Shown: positions 33,950 through 43,455, numbered from the stretch's first letter. The stretch: DNA of 64,000 nucleotides from Dorea_D hominis (GCF_014287705.1 NZ_JACOOY010000006.1:124001-188000), one strand, 5' to 3'. Notes: a model not told the origin generated them from the sequence alone. Made by a program: numbers and translations.

Positions 33950-34045
33950 AAAAAAGAGCTTCCAAGCAGATATAAACAAATCGAAGAAGTATGTTATCTC
34001 GTGGTTAGAGAAGGATACTTAAAAACTGCGGGGAAGCTCTTTTTG
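33950..34045. terminator. bidirectional terminator between convergent operons
   Basis: AAAAAAGAGCTTCC (33950-33963) pairs with GGGAAGCTCTTTTT (34031-34045) around a 65-nt inner region. It separates the YhaON-type genes from the convergent prs operon. Confidence 0.75.
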
Positions 34046-34077
34046 GCTATATGATTCTAAATGTGAGAAGAGATGAT

Positions 34078-35262
34078 TTAAATCTCTTCTCCTCTTTTAT
34101 ATTTCTCGACAACGTGCTGGATTCTTTCGTTCGGGGAAAGAATGCTGCTGACAGAACCGTCATGGTTCAGTGTGTCGATCAAGAGTGCGATATATTTACT
34201 CATATCACAGTTGATATAGTAAGGGCGCTCAAGAAGTTCAGGTGTCTGATAGATCAGATTTGTTGTCAGGATACCATCAATAGTACCTTCTTCGTATGCC
34301 TGGTCGAATTTGTCCAGTCCGTTTGTGAACAGTCCGAATGTTGCGGCGGCAAAGATACGTTTTGCTTTGCGGCGTTTTAACTGTCTGGCAACATCTAAGA
34401 TACTGTCACCGGAAGAAATCATATCATCTAAGATGATTACATCTTTTCCCTCAACAGAAGAACCAAGGAACTCATGTGCAACGATCGGGTTGCGTCCATC
34501 TACGACTTTTGTATAATCACGTCTCTTGTAGAACATACCCATATCCAGATTCAATACGTTGGCAAGGTAAACAGCACGACCGGTAGCACCTTCATCCGGG
34601 CTGATCGCCATCATATGTTCGCTGTCGATCTGGAGATCTTTATATTTGCGTAAAAGTCCTTTTACAAATTGATAGGTAGGACGAACGGTTTCAAATCCAC
34701 TGAGCGGGATTGCATTTTGTACACGCGGATCATGTGCATCAAAAGTAATGATGTTGTCTACACCCATGCGTACTAACTCCTGCAGAGCAAGTGCACAGTC
34801 CAGAGACTCGCGTCCGCTTCTCTTGTGCTGGCGGCTCTCATAAAGGAATGGCATGATCACGTTGATACGACGACCTTTTCCGCCAACGGCTGCGATGACA
34901 CGTTTCAGATTCTGGAAATGATCATCCGGAGACATATGGTTTGTATGTCCACTCAGGGAATAAGTCAGGTTATAATTGCATACATCAACCATTAGATACA
35001 GGTCTTTACCGCGGACAGATTCACCAATAATACCTTTGGCTTCTCCGGAACCAAAACGCGGAACCTTTGCATCAATCAGGTAATTGTCTCTTTCATAACC
35101 TTTGAATACTACATCATTTTTAAATTCGTGGCTGTCTTCACGACGCCAGTTTACGATGTAGTCATTAACTCTTTTTCCCATCTCCTGACATCCGTCAAGG
35201 GCAATGATTCCAAGAGCTCCAACAGGTATATTATCCAGAACACGTTCGTTACGACGTAACAT
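34078..35262 (-). CDS. prs: ribose-phosphate pyrophosphokinase, long form
   Basis: 394 aa, about 80 longer than standard Prs. It makes PRPP from ribose 5-phosphate and ATP. The catalytic flexible loop MFYKRRDYTKV, the ATP/metal region PFLYESRQHKRSGRESLD, TFDAHDPRVQN, and the PRPP-binding loop VIILDDMISSGDS are present. The extra length is at the N-terminus and in insertions (for example SGHTNHMSPDDHFQN). The ATG has AGGAGGT upstream and overlaps the DnaI-like gene by 14 bp. This long class coexists with a standard Prs in many Lachnospiraceae; whether it is specialised is unknown. Confidence 0.92.
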   Translation of the reverse strand: MLRRNERVLDNIPVGALGIIALDGCQEMGKRVNDYIVNWRREDSHEFKNDVVFKGYERDNYLIDAKVPRFGSGEAKGIIGESVRGKDLYLMVDVCNYNLTYSLSGHTNHMSPDDHFQNLKRVIAAVGGKGRRINVIMPFLYESRQHKRSGRESLDCALALQELVRMGVDNIITFDAHDPRVQNAIPLSGFETVRPTYQFVKGLLRKYKDLQIDSEHMMAISPDEGATGRAVYLANVLNLDMGMFYKRRDYTKVVDGRNPIVAHEFLGSSVEGKDVIILDDMISSGDSILDVARQLKRRKAKRIFAAATFGLFTNGLDKFDQAYEEGTIDGILTTNLIYQTPELLERPYYINCDMSKYIALLIDTLNHDGSVSSILSPNERIQHVVEKYKRGEEI

Positions 35263-36274
35263 CTTTTGTACCTCCTAGGTTTAATAATTTTTTTTGGATG
35301 CGAATATCATCTCCGGTCAGACGAAGCATTGTATAACTGCTACTGAGCCGGGAGAAAATTCTTTCTGAATAGATGTTTTTGATATCATCTAATGCCAGAT
35401 TCGTAGAAATAATCGTAGATTTCCGGCGTAAAATACGTTCGTTCAGACACGCAAACAACTGGGAAGATGTAAAACCATTTGCCATCTCTGTGCCGAGATC
35501 GTCAATGATCAGAAGATCACAGTTGTAAATGTAATTGGTGTCCGGGGATTCCTCATCGTAAGAATCTGAATCCTTTTTGCCAAACGTATTCTCAGCAAGT
35601 ATATCAAAAAAATGCTTGGAAGAAAAGTAGATGACAGAATAAGCAGCATCTATCAGCTCTTTGGCAATACAGTTTGACAGAAATGTCTTGCCGACACCGG
35701 TGTCTCCATATAATAGTATGTTCCGAAAATCCGTGGAAAATGTATCTACAAATTCATGACATGCATGTAGAGCAGTCTTCATAGAATCCAGAGAGGATCG
35801 TCCTGTTACCGGATCTATGTGGTTGCGTGAGTAATAATCCAGAGAAAGTGTAGAAAAATTCTCGGATTTTAAAATCTCCTGCAAGTTTGACTGTGTATAT
35901 AATAAATCCACAATTGCTTTTTTGAAGCAGTGGCATTTATTCGTTCCGATATAGCCCGTGTCTTTGCAGTCCGGGCAGAGATAATGCGGCTCCAGATAAT
36001 GTGCCGGATATCCATGTGATTTGAGTAATTCTTTCTTGCGGGCAGATAAGGTATGTATCTCTTGTTTTAAATCTGCCAGAGCAGAAGTCTCGCCATTTAA
36101 CAGAAGTCTCGCCTGCCGGATACTGGCAGAAGAGATGGCGTTATCTATTTCTGCAAACTCAGGGATCGCCTGTGTGACGCGTTCATAGCGCTCTTGTACC
36201 TGATGGACGGCGTCCAGCTGGCGCTGCTCATAGATGCGCATCAGTTCATTGTACTGTGAATTTGAAAGTGCCAT
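35249..36274 (-). CDS. DnaI/DnaC-like helicase loader ATPase
   Basis: 341 aa. The N-terminal part (about 1-110) is helical and charged and ends in a zinc-ribbon-like CPDCKDTGYIGTNKCHC (four Cys and one His). The AAA+ domain follows with Walker A GDTGVGKT, Walker B LLIIDDLGTE and an arginine-finger region SERIFSRLSSSYTMLRLTGDD. It should load replicative helicase with the DnaD-type protein encoded just upstream (22 bp gap). GGGAG lies before the ATG. Confidence 0.92.
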   Translation of the reverse strand: MALSNSQYNELMRIYEQRQLDAVHQVQERYERVTQAIPEFAEIDNAISSASIRQARLLLNGETSALADLKQEIHTLSARKKELLKSHGYPAHYLEPHYLCPDCKDTGYIGTNKCHCFKKAIVDLLYTQSNLQEILKSENFSTLSLDYYSRNHIDPVTGRSSLDSMKTALHACHEFVDTFSTDFRNILLYGDTGVGKTFLSNCIAKELIDAAYSVIYFSSKHFFDILAENTFGKKDSDSYDEESPDTNYIYNCDLLIIDDLGTEMANGFTSSQLFACLNERILRRKSTIISTNLALDDIKNIYSERIFSRLSSSYTMLRLTGDDIRIQKKLLNLGGTKDVTS

Positions 36275-36296
36275 AAAGAAAATCTCCCTTGTCTGC

Positions 36297-37298
36297 TTAT
36301 TGCTGTATCAGTCTGCGCTCCAGATCGTTCATGTCATAAGAGCGGTTTTCAAAATTGTTAAACTTATTCCTTCCGGAAGGTTTGGAAGGCTGCGTTGTCT
36401 GCTGTCTGGCTTTGTCTGCTTTCGCACGTGTAAATGCGGCATCCAGAACAGAGACGTCTTCTAAAGTGTGGACGTTTTTCTTATACCAGTTCTTCAGAAT
36501 AGAATCTGTATATTCAAAATTCGGCTGATGGATCATATTCATGGTTCGGTCACATGCTTCCAGAATGATTTCCAGAGAAAAAGCATATTCTTCGTGCCAC
36601 TTGCGGATATATGCGATCTCAGATGCTGCAGGAGCACGTCCTTTGATTCCGTAAGCATTCAGAATAGAATAGCAGTTCTTGTTATAAAGAACAGAATTGG
36701 TCTTTGCCTGTTCTGCAGTGCGGATATCCTGACTGTGCCAGGATAAAGCAACTTTCTGGATGTAATGGATACTCTTATGTCCGTTTTCAACACAATATTC
36801 GATTAGATACTCGATCAAATCAGCTGACATCTGTAATGTCTCATAAAAATATGTAATCGCATTAATATCTGTAGCAGATAAAGTCTTGCCAAGATACTGT
36901 TCAGCTACAAAAAGTAATTCTTTAAATTCCTTGCGGTTACCATGCTTTCTGGTGTTCACAGACTTGTCCGTGCCCGAAACCGGTGCAACAGTCAGCGAAG
37001 CTTCTGATGGAGAAACTTCAGCTTGTAAAGAACGGTCCGGAGCTTCTTCTTTGTATTCGAGAAGTCCCTGACCTTCCCAGTATTTGAAAGCGCGTAAAAT
37101 ATCTTTCTCCGTACACTCTAAAAGATCAGCTAGTCTGGACGGAGCCGGCAAAGAGGCAGACTCGTCCAGGTGGCGAAGAAGCATAAGATAAACTTTTACA
37201 TATTCTCCATTTGCTTTTGGCATATACCGGTCAATGAATTCGTTCTCCAGAACCGTAACTGTTTTTTTTGCCTGATTTGTTAAAGTCAGTGTTTTCAT
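36297..37298 (-). CDS. DnaD-domain replication protein
   Basis: 333 aa. The N-terminal half is a DnaD/DnaB2-type winged helix with a CTEKDILRAFKYWEGQGLLEY block (about residues 48-68). A Ser/Thr/Pro-rich linker (about 75-120) follows. The C-terminal DnaD domain (YLGKTLSATDINAITYFYETL and YSILNAYGIKGRAPAASEIAYI) appears to be duplicated. It is followed by the helicase-loader gene, fitting primosome assembly. The gap to murC upstream is about 140 bp. Confidence 0.88.
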   Translation of the reverse strand: MKTLTLTNQAKKTVTVLENEFIDRYMPKANGEYVKVYLMLLRHLDESASLPAPSRLADLLECTEKDILRAFKYWEGQGLLEYKEEAPDRSLQAEVSPSEASLTVAPVSGTDKSVNTRKHGNRKEFKELLFVAEQYLGKTLSATDINAITYFYETLQMSADLIEYLIEYCVENGHKSIHYIQKVALSWHSQDIRTAEQAKTNSVLYNKNCYSILNAYGIKGRAPAASEIAYIRKWHEEYAFSLEIILEACDRTMNMIHQPNFEYTDSILKNWYKKNVHTLEDVSVLDAAFTRAKADKARQQTTQPSKPSGRNKFNNFENRSYDMNDLERRLIQQ

Positions 37299-37436
37299 AC
37301 CCGCCTGATGAGCCTCCTAATGTCTTTCAAATGTTGCAGGATCATTATAACATCAGTTGACCGGGCAAAAAAGAAATTTTTAAGCCAAAAATCAGGTTTT
37401 TTGTGGATAAAATCCTGTGGAAAATGTGGATAACTC

Positions 37437-38813
37437 TTACTTAACGAGCGTTTCCCCAATGTTTACAACGTCTCCGGCTCCCATAGTTATCAACACATCA
37501 CCTTTTTGACAATGTTCGCGACAGAAGTTTTCAATCTCTTCAAAAGAAGGAAAATAATATACATCTGCACCTTTTTCAGCGATTGCGTCTGCAAGGTCTT
37601 TGGAAGAGATGCCGAGTGTGTCTGTCTCTCTTGCGGCATAAATATCTGCAAGGATCACATGATCCGTATGAGATAATGCTTCAGCAAATTCCGGGAAGAG
37701 AGCCTTGGTACGTGTATAAGTGTGAGGCTGGAAAATACACCAGATCTCACGGTGTGGATAATGTTTTGCAGCAGTCAGGGAAGCAGTGATCTCTGTCGGA
37801 TGATGTGCATAATCATCAATGACAGTGACGCCGTCAAATTCACCTTTGTATTCAAATCTGCGGTTTGTACCGTGGAAATCTTTCAGTCCCTGTCCGGCCG
37901 TCTTCGGATCGATTTTCAGAATATCAGCCACAGCAAGTGCTGCCAGTGCGTTAGATACGTTGTGATCTCCGTTGACAGAGAGTGCGATTCTTGTTACAAA
38001 CTCTCCATTTTTCACGAAATCGAAAGAAGCCTCTCCGATCTGGTCGTGAAGAATATTTGTTGCACTGTAGTCATAAGAACTGTCCGGACCATAAGTTACA
38101 ACACGGCATGCAAGCCCGTCTGTGATCTCGTGAAGCTCCGGAATCTCACCATTAATAACAAGTGTGCCGTCTGCCGGCAATAGCTCAGCAAACTTGCGGA
38201 AAGAGTGACGGATATCCGCAAGGTCTTTGAAGAAATCCAGATGATCCTCATCAATGTTCAAAATAACTCCAATCTTCGGGAAGAAATGCAGGAAACTGTT
38301 CGTGTATTCGCATGCTTCTGTAAGGAAGATTTCGGAATTACCGACGCGGATATTACCACCGATGGCTTTTAAAATACCGCCGACAGAAATCGTTGGATCC
38401 ATCTCGGCACTTAAAAGAATGTGGGAAAGCATGGAAGTTGTTGTTGTCTTGCCATGGGTTCCGGATACAGCGATCGGAGTATCATAATTAGTCATTAACT
38501 GTCCGAGGAGTTCGGCACGGCTCAGCATAGGAAGTCCTTTCTGGACTGCTGCCTGATATTCCTCGTTGTCTGCATGAATTGCTGCCGTGTAAACAACAAC
38601 ATCAATTCCTTCTATTATATTAGAAGCTTTCTGTCCGTAAAAAATAGTGACGCCGGCTTTCTCAAGCTGTTCTGTAAGCGGAGAACGTTTGTTATCTGAT
38701 CCGGAGATTGTGAAATGTTCTTCCAAAAGAACTTCTGCCAGACCACTCATGCTGATTCCGCCAATTCCAATGAAGTGTACGTGTACCGGTTGTTCAAAAT
38801 TGATTTTATACAT
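37437..38813 (-). CDS. murC: UDP-N-acetylmuramate--L-alanine ligase MurC
   Basis: 458 aa, full length. It adds L-Ala to UDP-MurNAc in cytoplasmic peptidoglycan synthesis. HFIGIGGISMSGLAE (N-terminal UDP-binding, residues 13-27), ATP-binding SGTHGKTTTTSML, EACEYTNSFLHF, NIDEDHLDFFKDL and DDYAHHPTEI are all present. AAGGATGG precedes the ATG. Its upstream gap (230 bp) is shared with divergent glgC. It leads the minus-strand group murC-dnaD-dnaI-prs. Confidence 0.97.
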   Translation of the reverse strand: MYKINFEQPVHVHFIGIGGISMSGLAEVLLEEHFTISGSDNKRSPLTEQLEKAGVTIFYGQKASNIIEGIDVVVYTAAIHADNEEYQAAVQKGLPMLSRAELLGQLMTNYDTPIAVSGTHGKTTTTSMLSHILLSAEMDPTISVGGILKAIGGNIRVGNSEIFLTEACEYTNSFLHFFPKIGVILNIDEDHLDFFKDLADIRHSFRKFAELLPADGTLVINGEIPELHEITDGLACRVVTYGPDSSYDYSATNILHDQIGEASFDFVKNGEFVTRIALSVNGDHNVSNALAALAVADILKIDPKTAGQGLKDFHGTNRRFEYKGEFDGVTVIDDYAHHPTEITASLTAAKHYPHREIWCIFQPHTYTRTKALFPEFAEALSHTDHVILADIYAARETDTLGISSKDLADAIAEKGADVYYFPSFEEIENFCREHCQKGDVLITMGAGDVVNIGETLVK

Positions 38814-39002
38814 AAGCTACCATCCTTAGTTTTAATGCTCCGGCGGGTTGCCGGAAAGTGTTCATAATTTACTTACTTCTATCATATTATTATAAACATA
38901 TCTGGCAAAAAAACCAACCTAAAATTTCTTGGTATATTTTCATAAAAAGGTCACGAAACGTTTACTAAAATTGTGAAAAATGTTCGCGGAAGGATAAATA
39001 TA

Positions 39003-39011
39003 TGCTATAAT
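39003..39011 (+). promoter_or_regulatory. extended -10 promoter of glgC
   Basis: TGCTATAAT, 33 bases upstream of the glgC ATG; no clear -35 box at 17 bases. The GGGGTGAAG site lies before the ATG. Confidence 0.55.
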
Positions 39012-39043
39012 AAGATAATAAACGACTGTGAAGGGGTGAAGAC

Positions 39044-40318
39044 ATGAGAAAGAAGGAAATGATAGCAATGCTTCTGGCAGGCGGACAAGGCAGCAGACTT
39101 GGAGTCCTAACTGCTAAAGTTGCAAAACCTGCAGTAGCTTTCGGAGGAAAGTACCGGATTATTGATTTTCCTCTGAGTAACTGCATTAATTCTGGAATTG
39201 ACACCGTGGGAGTACTGACACAGTATCAACCGCTTCGATTGAATGCTCATATCGGAATCGGAATTCCGTGGGATCTGGACAGAAATTATGGTGGAGTAAC
39301 GATTTTACCACCATATGAGAAGAGCACGAGCAGTGAATGGTATACCGGAACTGCGAATGCGATTTATCAGAATATTGATTACATAGAGACTTTTCATCCG
39401 GATTATGTACTGATCTTATCCGGAGATCATATCTATAAGATGGACTATGAAGTTATGCTGGATTATCACAAAGCGAATAATGCGGATGTGACGATCGCAG
39501 CGATGCCGGTGCCGATGGAAGAGGCAAGCCGATTTGGAATCGTGATCACAGATGATGATGGAAGGATCACAGAATTTCAGGAAAAACCGGAGAAGCCGAA
39601 GAGTAATCTCGCATCTATGGGAATTTACATTTTCAGTTGGCCGGTGCTCAAAGAAGCATTGCATACGATGAGAGATGAGTCTGGATGTGATTTTGGTAAA
39701 CATATTATTCCATATTGTCACAGAAAAGGTGAACGCTTATTTGCTTACGAGTACAATGGTTACTGGAAAGACGTAGGAACGCTTGGTTCTTACTGGGAAG
39801 CGAATATGGAACTGATCGATATCATTCCAGAGTTCAATCTTTATGAAGAGTTCTGGAAGATTTATACAAACAGTGGCATCCTGCCGCCACAGTATATTTC
39901 CGAACAGGCAGTGATCGACAGATGCATTATCGGTAATGGATCAGAAATTTACGGTGAAGTTCACAATAGTGTTATCGGATCTGGTGTTGTGATAGGAGAA
40001 GGAACCGTTGTGAGAGATTCTATCATTATGAAGGATGCAGTAATCGGCAAAAACTGTGTTGTGGACAAGGCGATTATCGCAGAGAACTGTAAAATCGGTG
40101 ATGAAGTTGTAATGGGAATCGGAAGAGATGTACCGAACCGCCTGAAACCGTCCGTATATTCTTTTGGACTGGTAACGATTGGAGAGAATTCGGCAATCCC
40201 GGAAAAAGTACAGATTGGAAAAAATACTGCGATCAGTGGTAAGACAACGGCAGAGGATTACCCGGATGGCGTACTGGACAGCGGAGAGACTTTGATAAAG
40301 GCAGGTGAACGGGTATGA
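39044..40318 (+). CDS. glgC: glucose-1-phosphate adenylyltransferase GlgC
   Basis: 424 aa. Makes ADP-glucose for glycogen. LAGGQGSRLGVLTAKVAKPA (residues 12-31) is the nucleotide-binding motif, FPLSNCINSGI and SGDHIYKMDY follow, and EFQEKPEKPKSN holds the sugar-phosphate site. The C-terminal third (about 295-400) is a left-handed beta helix with isoleucine-rich hexapeptide repeats. It overlaps glgD by four bases (ATGA); in Bacillus the GlgC-GlgD heteromer is the active form. Confidence 0.96.
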   Translation: MRKKEMIAMLLAGGQGSRLGVLTAKVAKPAVAFGGKYRIIDFPLSNCINSGIDTVGVLTQYQPLRLNAHIGIGIPWDLDRNYGGVTILPPYEKSTSSEWYTGTANAIYQNIDYIETFHPDYVLILSGDHIYKMDYEVMLDYHKANNADVTIAAMPVPMEEASRFGIVITDDDGRITEFQEKPEKPKSNLASMGIYIFSWPVLKEALHTMRDESGCDFGKHIIPYCHRKGERLFAYEYNGYWKDVGTLGSYWEANMELIDIIPEFNLYEEFWKIYTNSGILPPQYISEQAVIDRCIIGNGSEIYGEVHNSVIGSGVVIGEGTVVRDSIIMKDAVIGKNCVVDKAIIAENCKIGDEVVMGIGRDVPNRLKPSVYSFGLVTIGENSAIPEKVQIGKNTAISGKTTAEDYPDGVLDSGETLIKAGERV

Positions 40319-41433
40319 GAGCAGTAGGAATTATTCTAGCGGGTGGCAACAGTTATAAGATGAAAGAACTTACACAGAAACGTGCAGTGGCAGCAATGCC
40401 GATCGCAGGAAGTTACCGGGCGATTGATTTTGCACTCAGTAATATGTCCAACTCACATATTCAGAAAGTGGCAGTTTTAACACAATATAATGCCCGTTCG
40501 TTGAATGAACATCTGAATTCCTCCAAGTGGTGGGATTTCGGAAGAAAACAGGGCGGACTTTATGTATTTACCCCGACAATCACAGCAGATAACGGATACT
40601 GGTACAGAGGAACCGCAGATGCGATTTACCAGAATCTTGATTTTTTGAAGAGATGCCACGAACCTTACGTTATCATTACATCCGGCGATGCGGTGTATAA
40701 GATGGACTATAACAAGGTTCTGGAATATCATATAGCAAAACGCGCAGACATTACGATCGTGTGTAAAGAACTTGCTCCAGGAGAGGATGCGAGCCGGTTT
40801 GGAACATTGAAGATGAATGATACGATGCGCGTGGAAGAATTTGAAGAGAAGCCGATGGTGGCTAAGTCCAACACTATTTCCACCGGGATTTATGTGATCA
40901 GGAGAAGACATCTGATCGATATGATCGAGCACTGTGCGGAAGAGGACAGACATGATTTTGTGACCGATATTCTCATCAGATACAAGAATCTGAAGAAAAT
41001 ATATGGTTATAAAATAAAAGACTACTGGAACAGTATTTCGACCGTGGATGCATATTATCGGACGAATATGGATTTCCTGAAACCGGAGGTAAGAAACTAC
41101 TTCTTCAAGGAACAGCCAGATGTGTATTCAAAGGTAAGCGACCTGCCGCCTGCAAAGTATAATCCGGGTGCGGTTGTAAAGAACAGTTTGATTGCAAGTG
41201 GAAGTATTATCAATGGTACCGTCGAAAATTCTATATTATTTAAGAAGACATTCGTCGGAAACAATTGTGTAATTAAAAATTCTATCATTCTGAATGATGT
41301 TTATCTTGGGGACAATACTTATATTGAAAACTGTATTGTAGAAAGTCGTAACACCATCAGAGCGAACACAAGGCATGTAGGGGAAGATGGTGTGAAAGTG
41401 GTCATCGAAAAGAACGAGAGGTATGTGCTGTAG
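40315..41433 (+). CDS. glgD: glucose-1-phosphate adenylyltransferase regulatory subunit GlgD
   Basis: 372 aa. Like GlgC but with altered catalytic residues: GGNSYKMKELTQKRAVAAMP replaces the GGxGxRL motif, as in Firmicutes GlgD. EFEEKPMVAKSN and the C-terminal beta-helix (GAVVKNSLIASGSIINGTV) are retained. It raises the activity of GlgC. Start codon overlaps glgC stop. A typical glycogen gene pair, without glgA, glgB or glgP next to it here. Confidence 0.95.
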   Translation: MRAVGIILAGGNSYKMKELTQKRAVAAMPIAGSYRAIDFALSNMSNSHIQKVAVLTQYNARSLNEHLNSSKWWDFGRKQGGLYVFTPTITADNGYWYRGTADAIYQNLDFLKRCHEPYVIITSGDAVYKMDYNKVLEYHIAKRADITIVCKELAPGEDASRFGTLKMNDTMRVEEFEEKPMVAKSNTISTGIYVIRRRHLIDMIEHCAEEDRHDFVTDILIRYKNLKKIYGYKIKDYWNSISTVDAYYRTNMDFLKPEVRNYFFKEQPDVYSKVSDLPPAKYNPGAVVKNSLIASGSIINGTVENSILFKKTFVGNNCVIKNSIILNDVYLGDNTYIENCIVESRNTIRANTRHVGEDGVKVVIEKNERYVL

Positions 41434-41475
41434 AAAGATTACAGTACAGCGGCTGAAAGAAAGGGGCTAGAACAA

Positions 41476-41751
41476 ATGCAGATTACAGATGTACGAGTGA
41501 GAAAGGTAGCAAAGGAGGGCAAATTAAAGGCGGTTGTCTCGATCACAATGGATGAAGAATTTGTCATTCATGATATCAAAGTGATTGAAGGCGAGAAGGG
41601 ACTTTTCATTGCTATGCCAAGCAAGAAGTCATTGGACGGAGAGTACCGTGATATTGCGCATCCGATCAATTCCGGAACGAGAGAGCGTATCCAGAATATT
41701 ATTCTTAGCAAGTATGAAGAAGCAATGAGTAAAGAAGTTATGGAAGCGTAG
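41476..41751 (+). CDS. spoVG: septation/sporulation protein SpoVG
   Basis: 91 aa, standard length. MQITDVRVRKVAKEGKLKAV and KGLFIAMPSKKSLDGEYRDI and AHPINSGTRERIQ are the signature of SpoVG, a small RNA/DNA-binding regulator linked to septation and sporulation. AAAGGGGC lies before the ATG. A strong terminator follows at 41788. Confidence 0.96.
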   Translation: MQITDVRVRKVAKEGKLKAVVSITMDEEFVIHDIKVIEGEKGLFIAMPSKKSLDGEYRDIAHPINSGTRERIQNIILSKYEEAMSKEVMEA

Positions 41752-41787
41752 CCGCTATCATATAAACTGATTAAGAAATGAAATGTT

Positions 41788-41830
41788 TAAGGACGGAAGA
41801 AATGCATCTCTTCCGTCCTTAAAATTTTTC
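41788..41830 (+). terminator. terminator after spoVG
   Basis: AAGGACGGAAGA pairs perfectly with TCTTCCGTCCTT (loop AATGCA... reduced to a few bases), followed by AAAATTTTT. Confidence 0.9.
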
Positions 41831-41931
41831 TTGTAAAAGAGAAAGAATCATCGCACTTTAGTGCGACTGCCCGTTTTGTTGCAGATGTCATAGTATTTAG
41901 AAGTATGCTCATATCGGGTTGGTCATCAAAA

Positions 41932-42777
41932 TCAGGCTAGTAAAGAAAAATGCATTTTTTTATGTGTGACAGGATGTGTAAATTCAAGTTTATATGCACA
42001 CAGACATAATGTCTGCCATCCTTTTTTTGCACGGCAGCCTGGATTGTATTTTGTGTCGCCGACGATCGGGCATCCGATAGCGGCGAGCTGGCAGCGGATC
42101 TGATGAAAGCGTCCGGTGTCCAGATGGATTTTGAGAAGTGTCTTCGTGGACTGCCCGTTGTCCACAGAGGTGCTGCTTGAAAAAATATCCTGGATGTCTG
42201 AAGTATGCTCATCCCCGGTGTTTACGGGATTTTTACTGAAAAAAATATCTTCGGAATTTGTGTTGATAGTATCTGGAGTGGAACGGGAAGTATCTGTGAA
42301 AAAATCTCGTAACTCATTATGGATTTCGTAGAAGAGGCGAGCTTTTTTTGCGCCTTTCTTTTTTGCATCACAGACAGACGCAGTGTTAGTCTGCAGATTT
42401 TTATACAAATAATTTTCCAGTGTTCCAGAAGTGTCAGACGGAATTCCGTTTGTCAGGGCAAGATAATATTTTCCAAAATCACCATTCTGAAGCTGGCGGT
42501 TTAAATCTTTTGCGGCAGCAGGTGTTTTGGCAAAGACAAGAATACCGCGGACTGGCTGGTCCAGTCTGTGTATTACTGCGAGATATGGCTCGCTTTTATC
42601 AGAAGATGTTTCATAAATGTGGCGTTTGATCAGATTTACCATATCAGGCGAACCAATACGGCGGCTCTGCGTTGCTGTGCCGTGCGGTTTTTCACATACG
42701 ATAATATCGGAATCCTCGAATAAAATATTTAAAGTAGAATTATTTTTTCTGTAATTTTTTTGAATATGATTCTGCAT
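41932..42777 (-). CDS. RluA-family pseudouridine synthase with a low-complexity insert
   Basis: 281 aa. Catalytic motif HRLDQPVRGILVFAKT (Asp in HRLD, about residue 73), then GKYYLALTNG, LKIHLDTGRFHQIRCQLAAIGCPIVGDTKY near the C-terminus. No S4 domain. It isomerises uridine in rRNA or tRNA; target unknown. Between about residues 157 and 217, where relatives have a short turn, there is a Ser/Thr/Asp/Asn-rich insert containing an imperfect internal duplication (DIFFSKNPVNTGD and DIFSSSTSVDNGQ). AGGAGG precedes the ATG. Confidence 0.88.
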   Translation of the reverse strand: MQNHIQKNYRKNNSTLNILFEDSDIIVCEKPHGTATQSRRIGSPDMVNLIKRHIYETSSDKSEPYLAVIHRLDQPVRGILVFAKTPAAAKDLNRQLQNGDFGKYYLALTNGIPSDTSGTLENYLYKNLQTNTASVCDAKKKGAKKARLFYEIHNELRDFFTDTSRSTPDTINTNSEDIFFSKNPVNTGDEHTSDIQDIFSSSTSVDNGQSTKTLLKIHLDTGRFHQIRCQLAAIGCPIVGDTKYNPGCRAKKGWQTLCLCAYKLEFTHPVTHKKMHFSLLA

Positions 42778-43160
42778 GAATGATTTCCTCCTGTCAGAAA
42801 TCTGGATTTCTTTTTTTATTTAAGCACAGAGCTATGGAATATGCAAATAAATTATAGCGGGATTGCCGGGAAATACAAATGCAGGAGGCTGACTTGAAAA
42901 AGTAAATTCCAGTGCGGAACTAAATTCCACTCATACTTTAAAAGTTGTGACTTTTATTGAATTTCTACATTGTAATTTGTTGTGCATATGCAAAATATAG
43001 AGTAGAGCCTTGATAGAATGATTTATTTTGTGTTAAGTGTTTTACATATGTGCATTTAGAGCTTGCAAGATTAAATTCTAATTATGCAGGAGTAAATTCC
43101 ATCATGGAGATTAAGAGTGGAGTTTAAATTTTCAATTTAGGAGCGAAAAATAATCATGCT
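42778..43160. other. AT-rich gap with TAAATTCCA repeats
   Basis: No gene. TAAATTCCA occurs three times (42903-42911, 42921-42929, 43093-43101) and in near-complementary form as TGGAGTTTAAATTT at 43118-43131; a variant TTAAATTCTA is at about 43072. Clusters of short terminal repeats like this are typical of IS21-type ends in Firmicutes, so this may be a relic, but no transposase is present. Confidence 0.4.
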
Positions 43161-43166
43161 AGCTGC

Positions 43167-43195
43167 TTGACAAAAGAAAAACCATAGATTAAAAT
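43167..43195 (+). promoter_or_regulatory. promoter of the proS T-box leader
   Basis: Consensus TTGACA (43167-43172), 17-base spacer, TAAAAT (43190-43195). Start expected near 43202. Confidence 0.8.
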
Positions 43196-43202
43196 TATGA
43201 GC

Positions 43203-43453
43203 AATTCCATAAATAATATGGCGATGAAGAGAATTAGTACATGGTAGCGGGCAGCAGAGAGGACATCATAATGGTGAAAGATGTCTGGCAGGCGCACTGT
43301 GGAACCGGTCTTGGAGCCACTGTATGAAAATACAGCGTTTCCGTCAGCGTTAATGATGAATGAAGAGAACTGCAAAAGGGTTGCAGTTAACTAGGGTGGT
43401 ACCGCCGAGCTTTTCGGTCCCTTTTTAGGGAGCTGAAAGGTCCGGCGTTTTTT
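43203..43453 (+). promoter_or_regulatory. T-box riboswitch (tRNA-Pro-responsive by context)
   Basis: The leader contains the stem I start GCGATGAAGAGAATTAGTA (AGTA bulge), a GGAACCGGTC segment in the specifier region where CCG (43305-43307) could be the Pro specifier, the T-box core AACTAGGGTGGTACCGC (43389-43405), and a terminator stem 43402-43447 ending in TTTTTT. Uncharged tRNA should stabilise the antiterminator and allow expression of proS. The gene itself begins about 440 bases later, which is unusually far. Confidence 0.9.
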
Positions 43454-43455
43454 AT

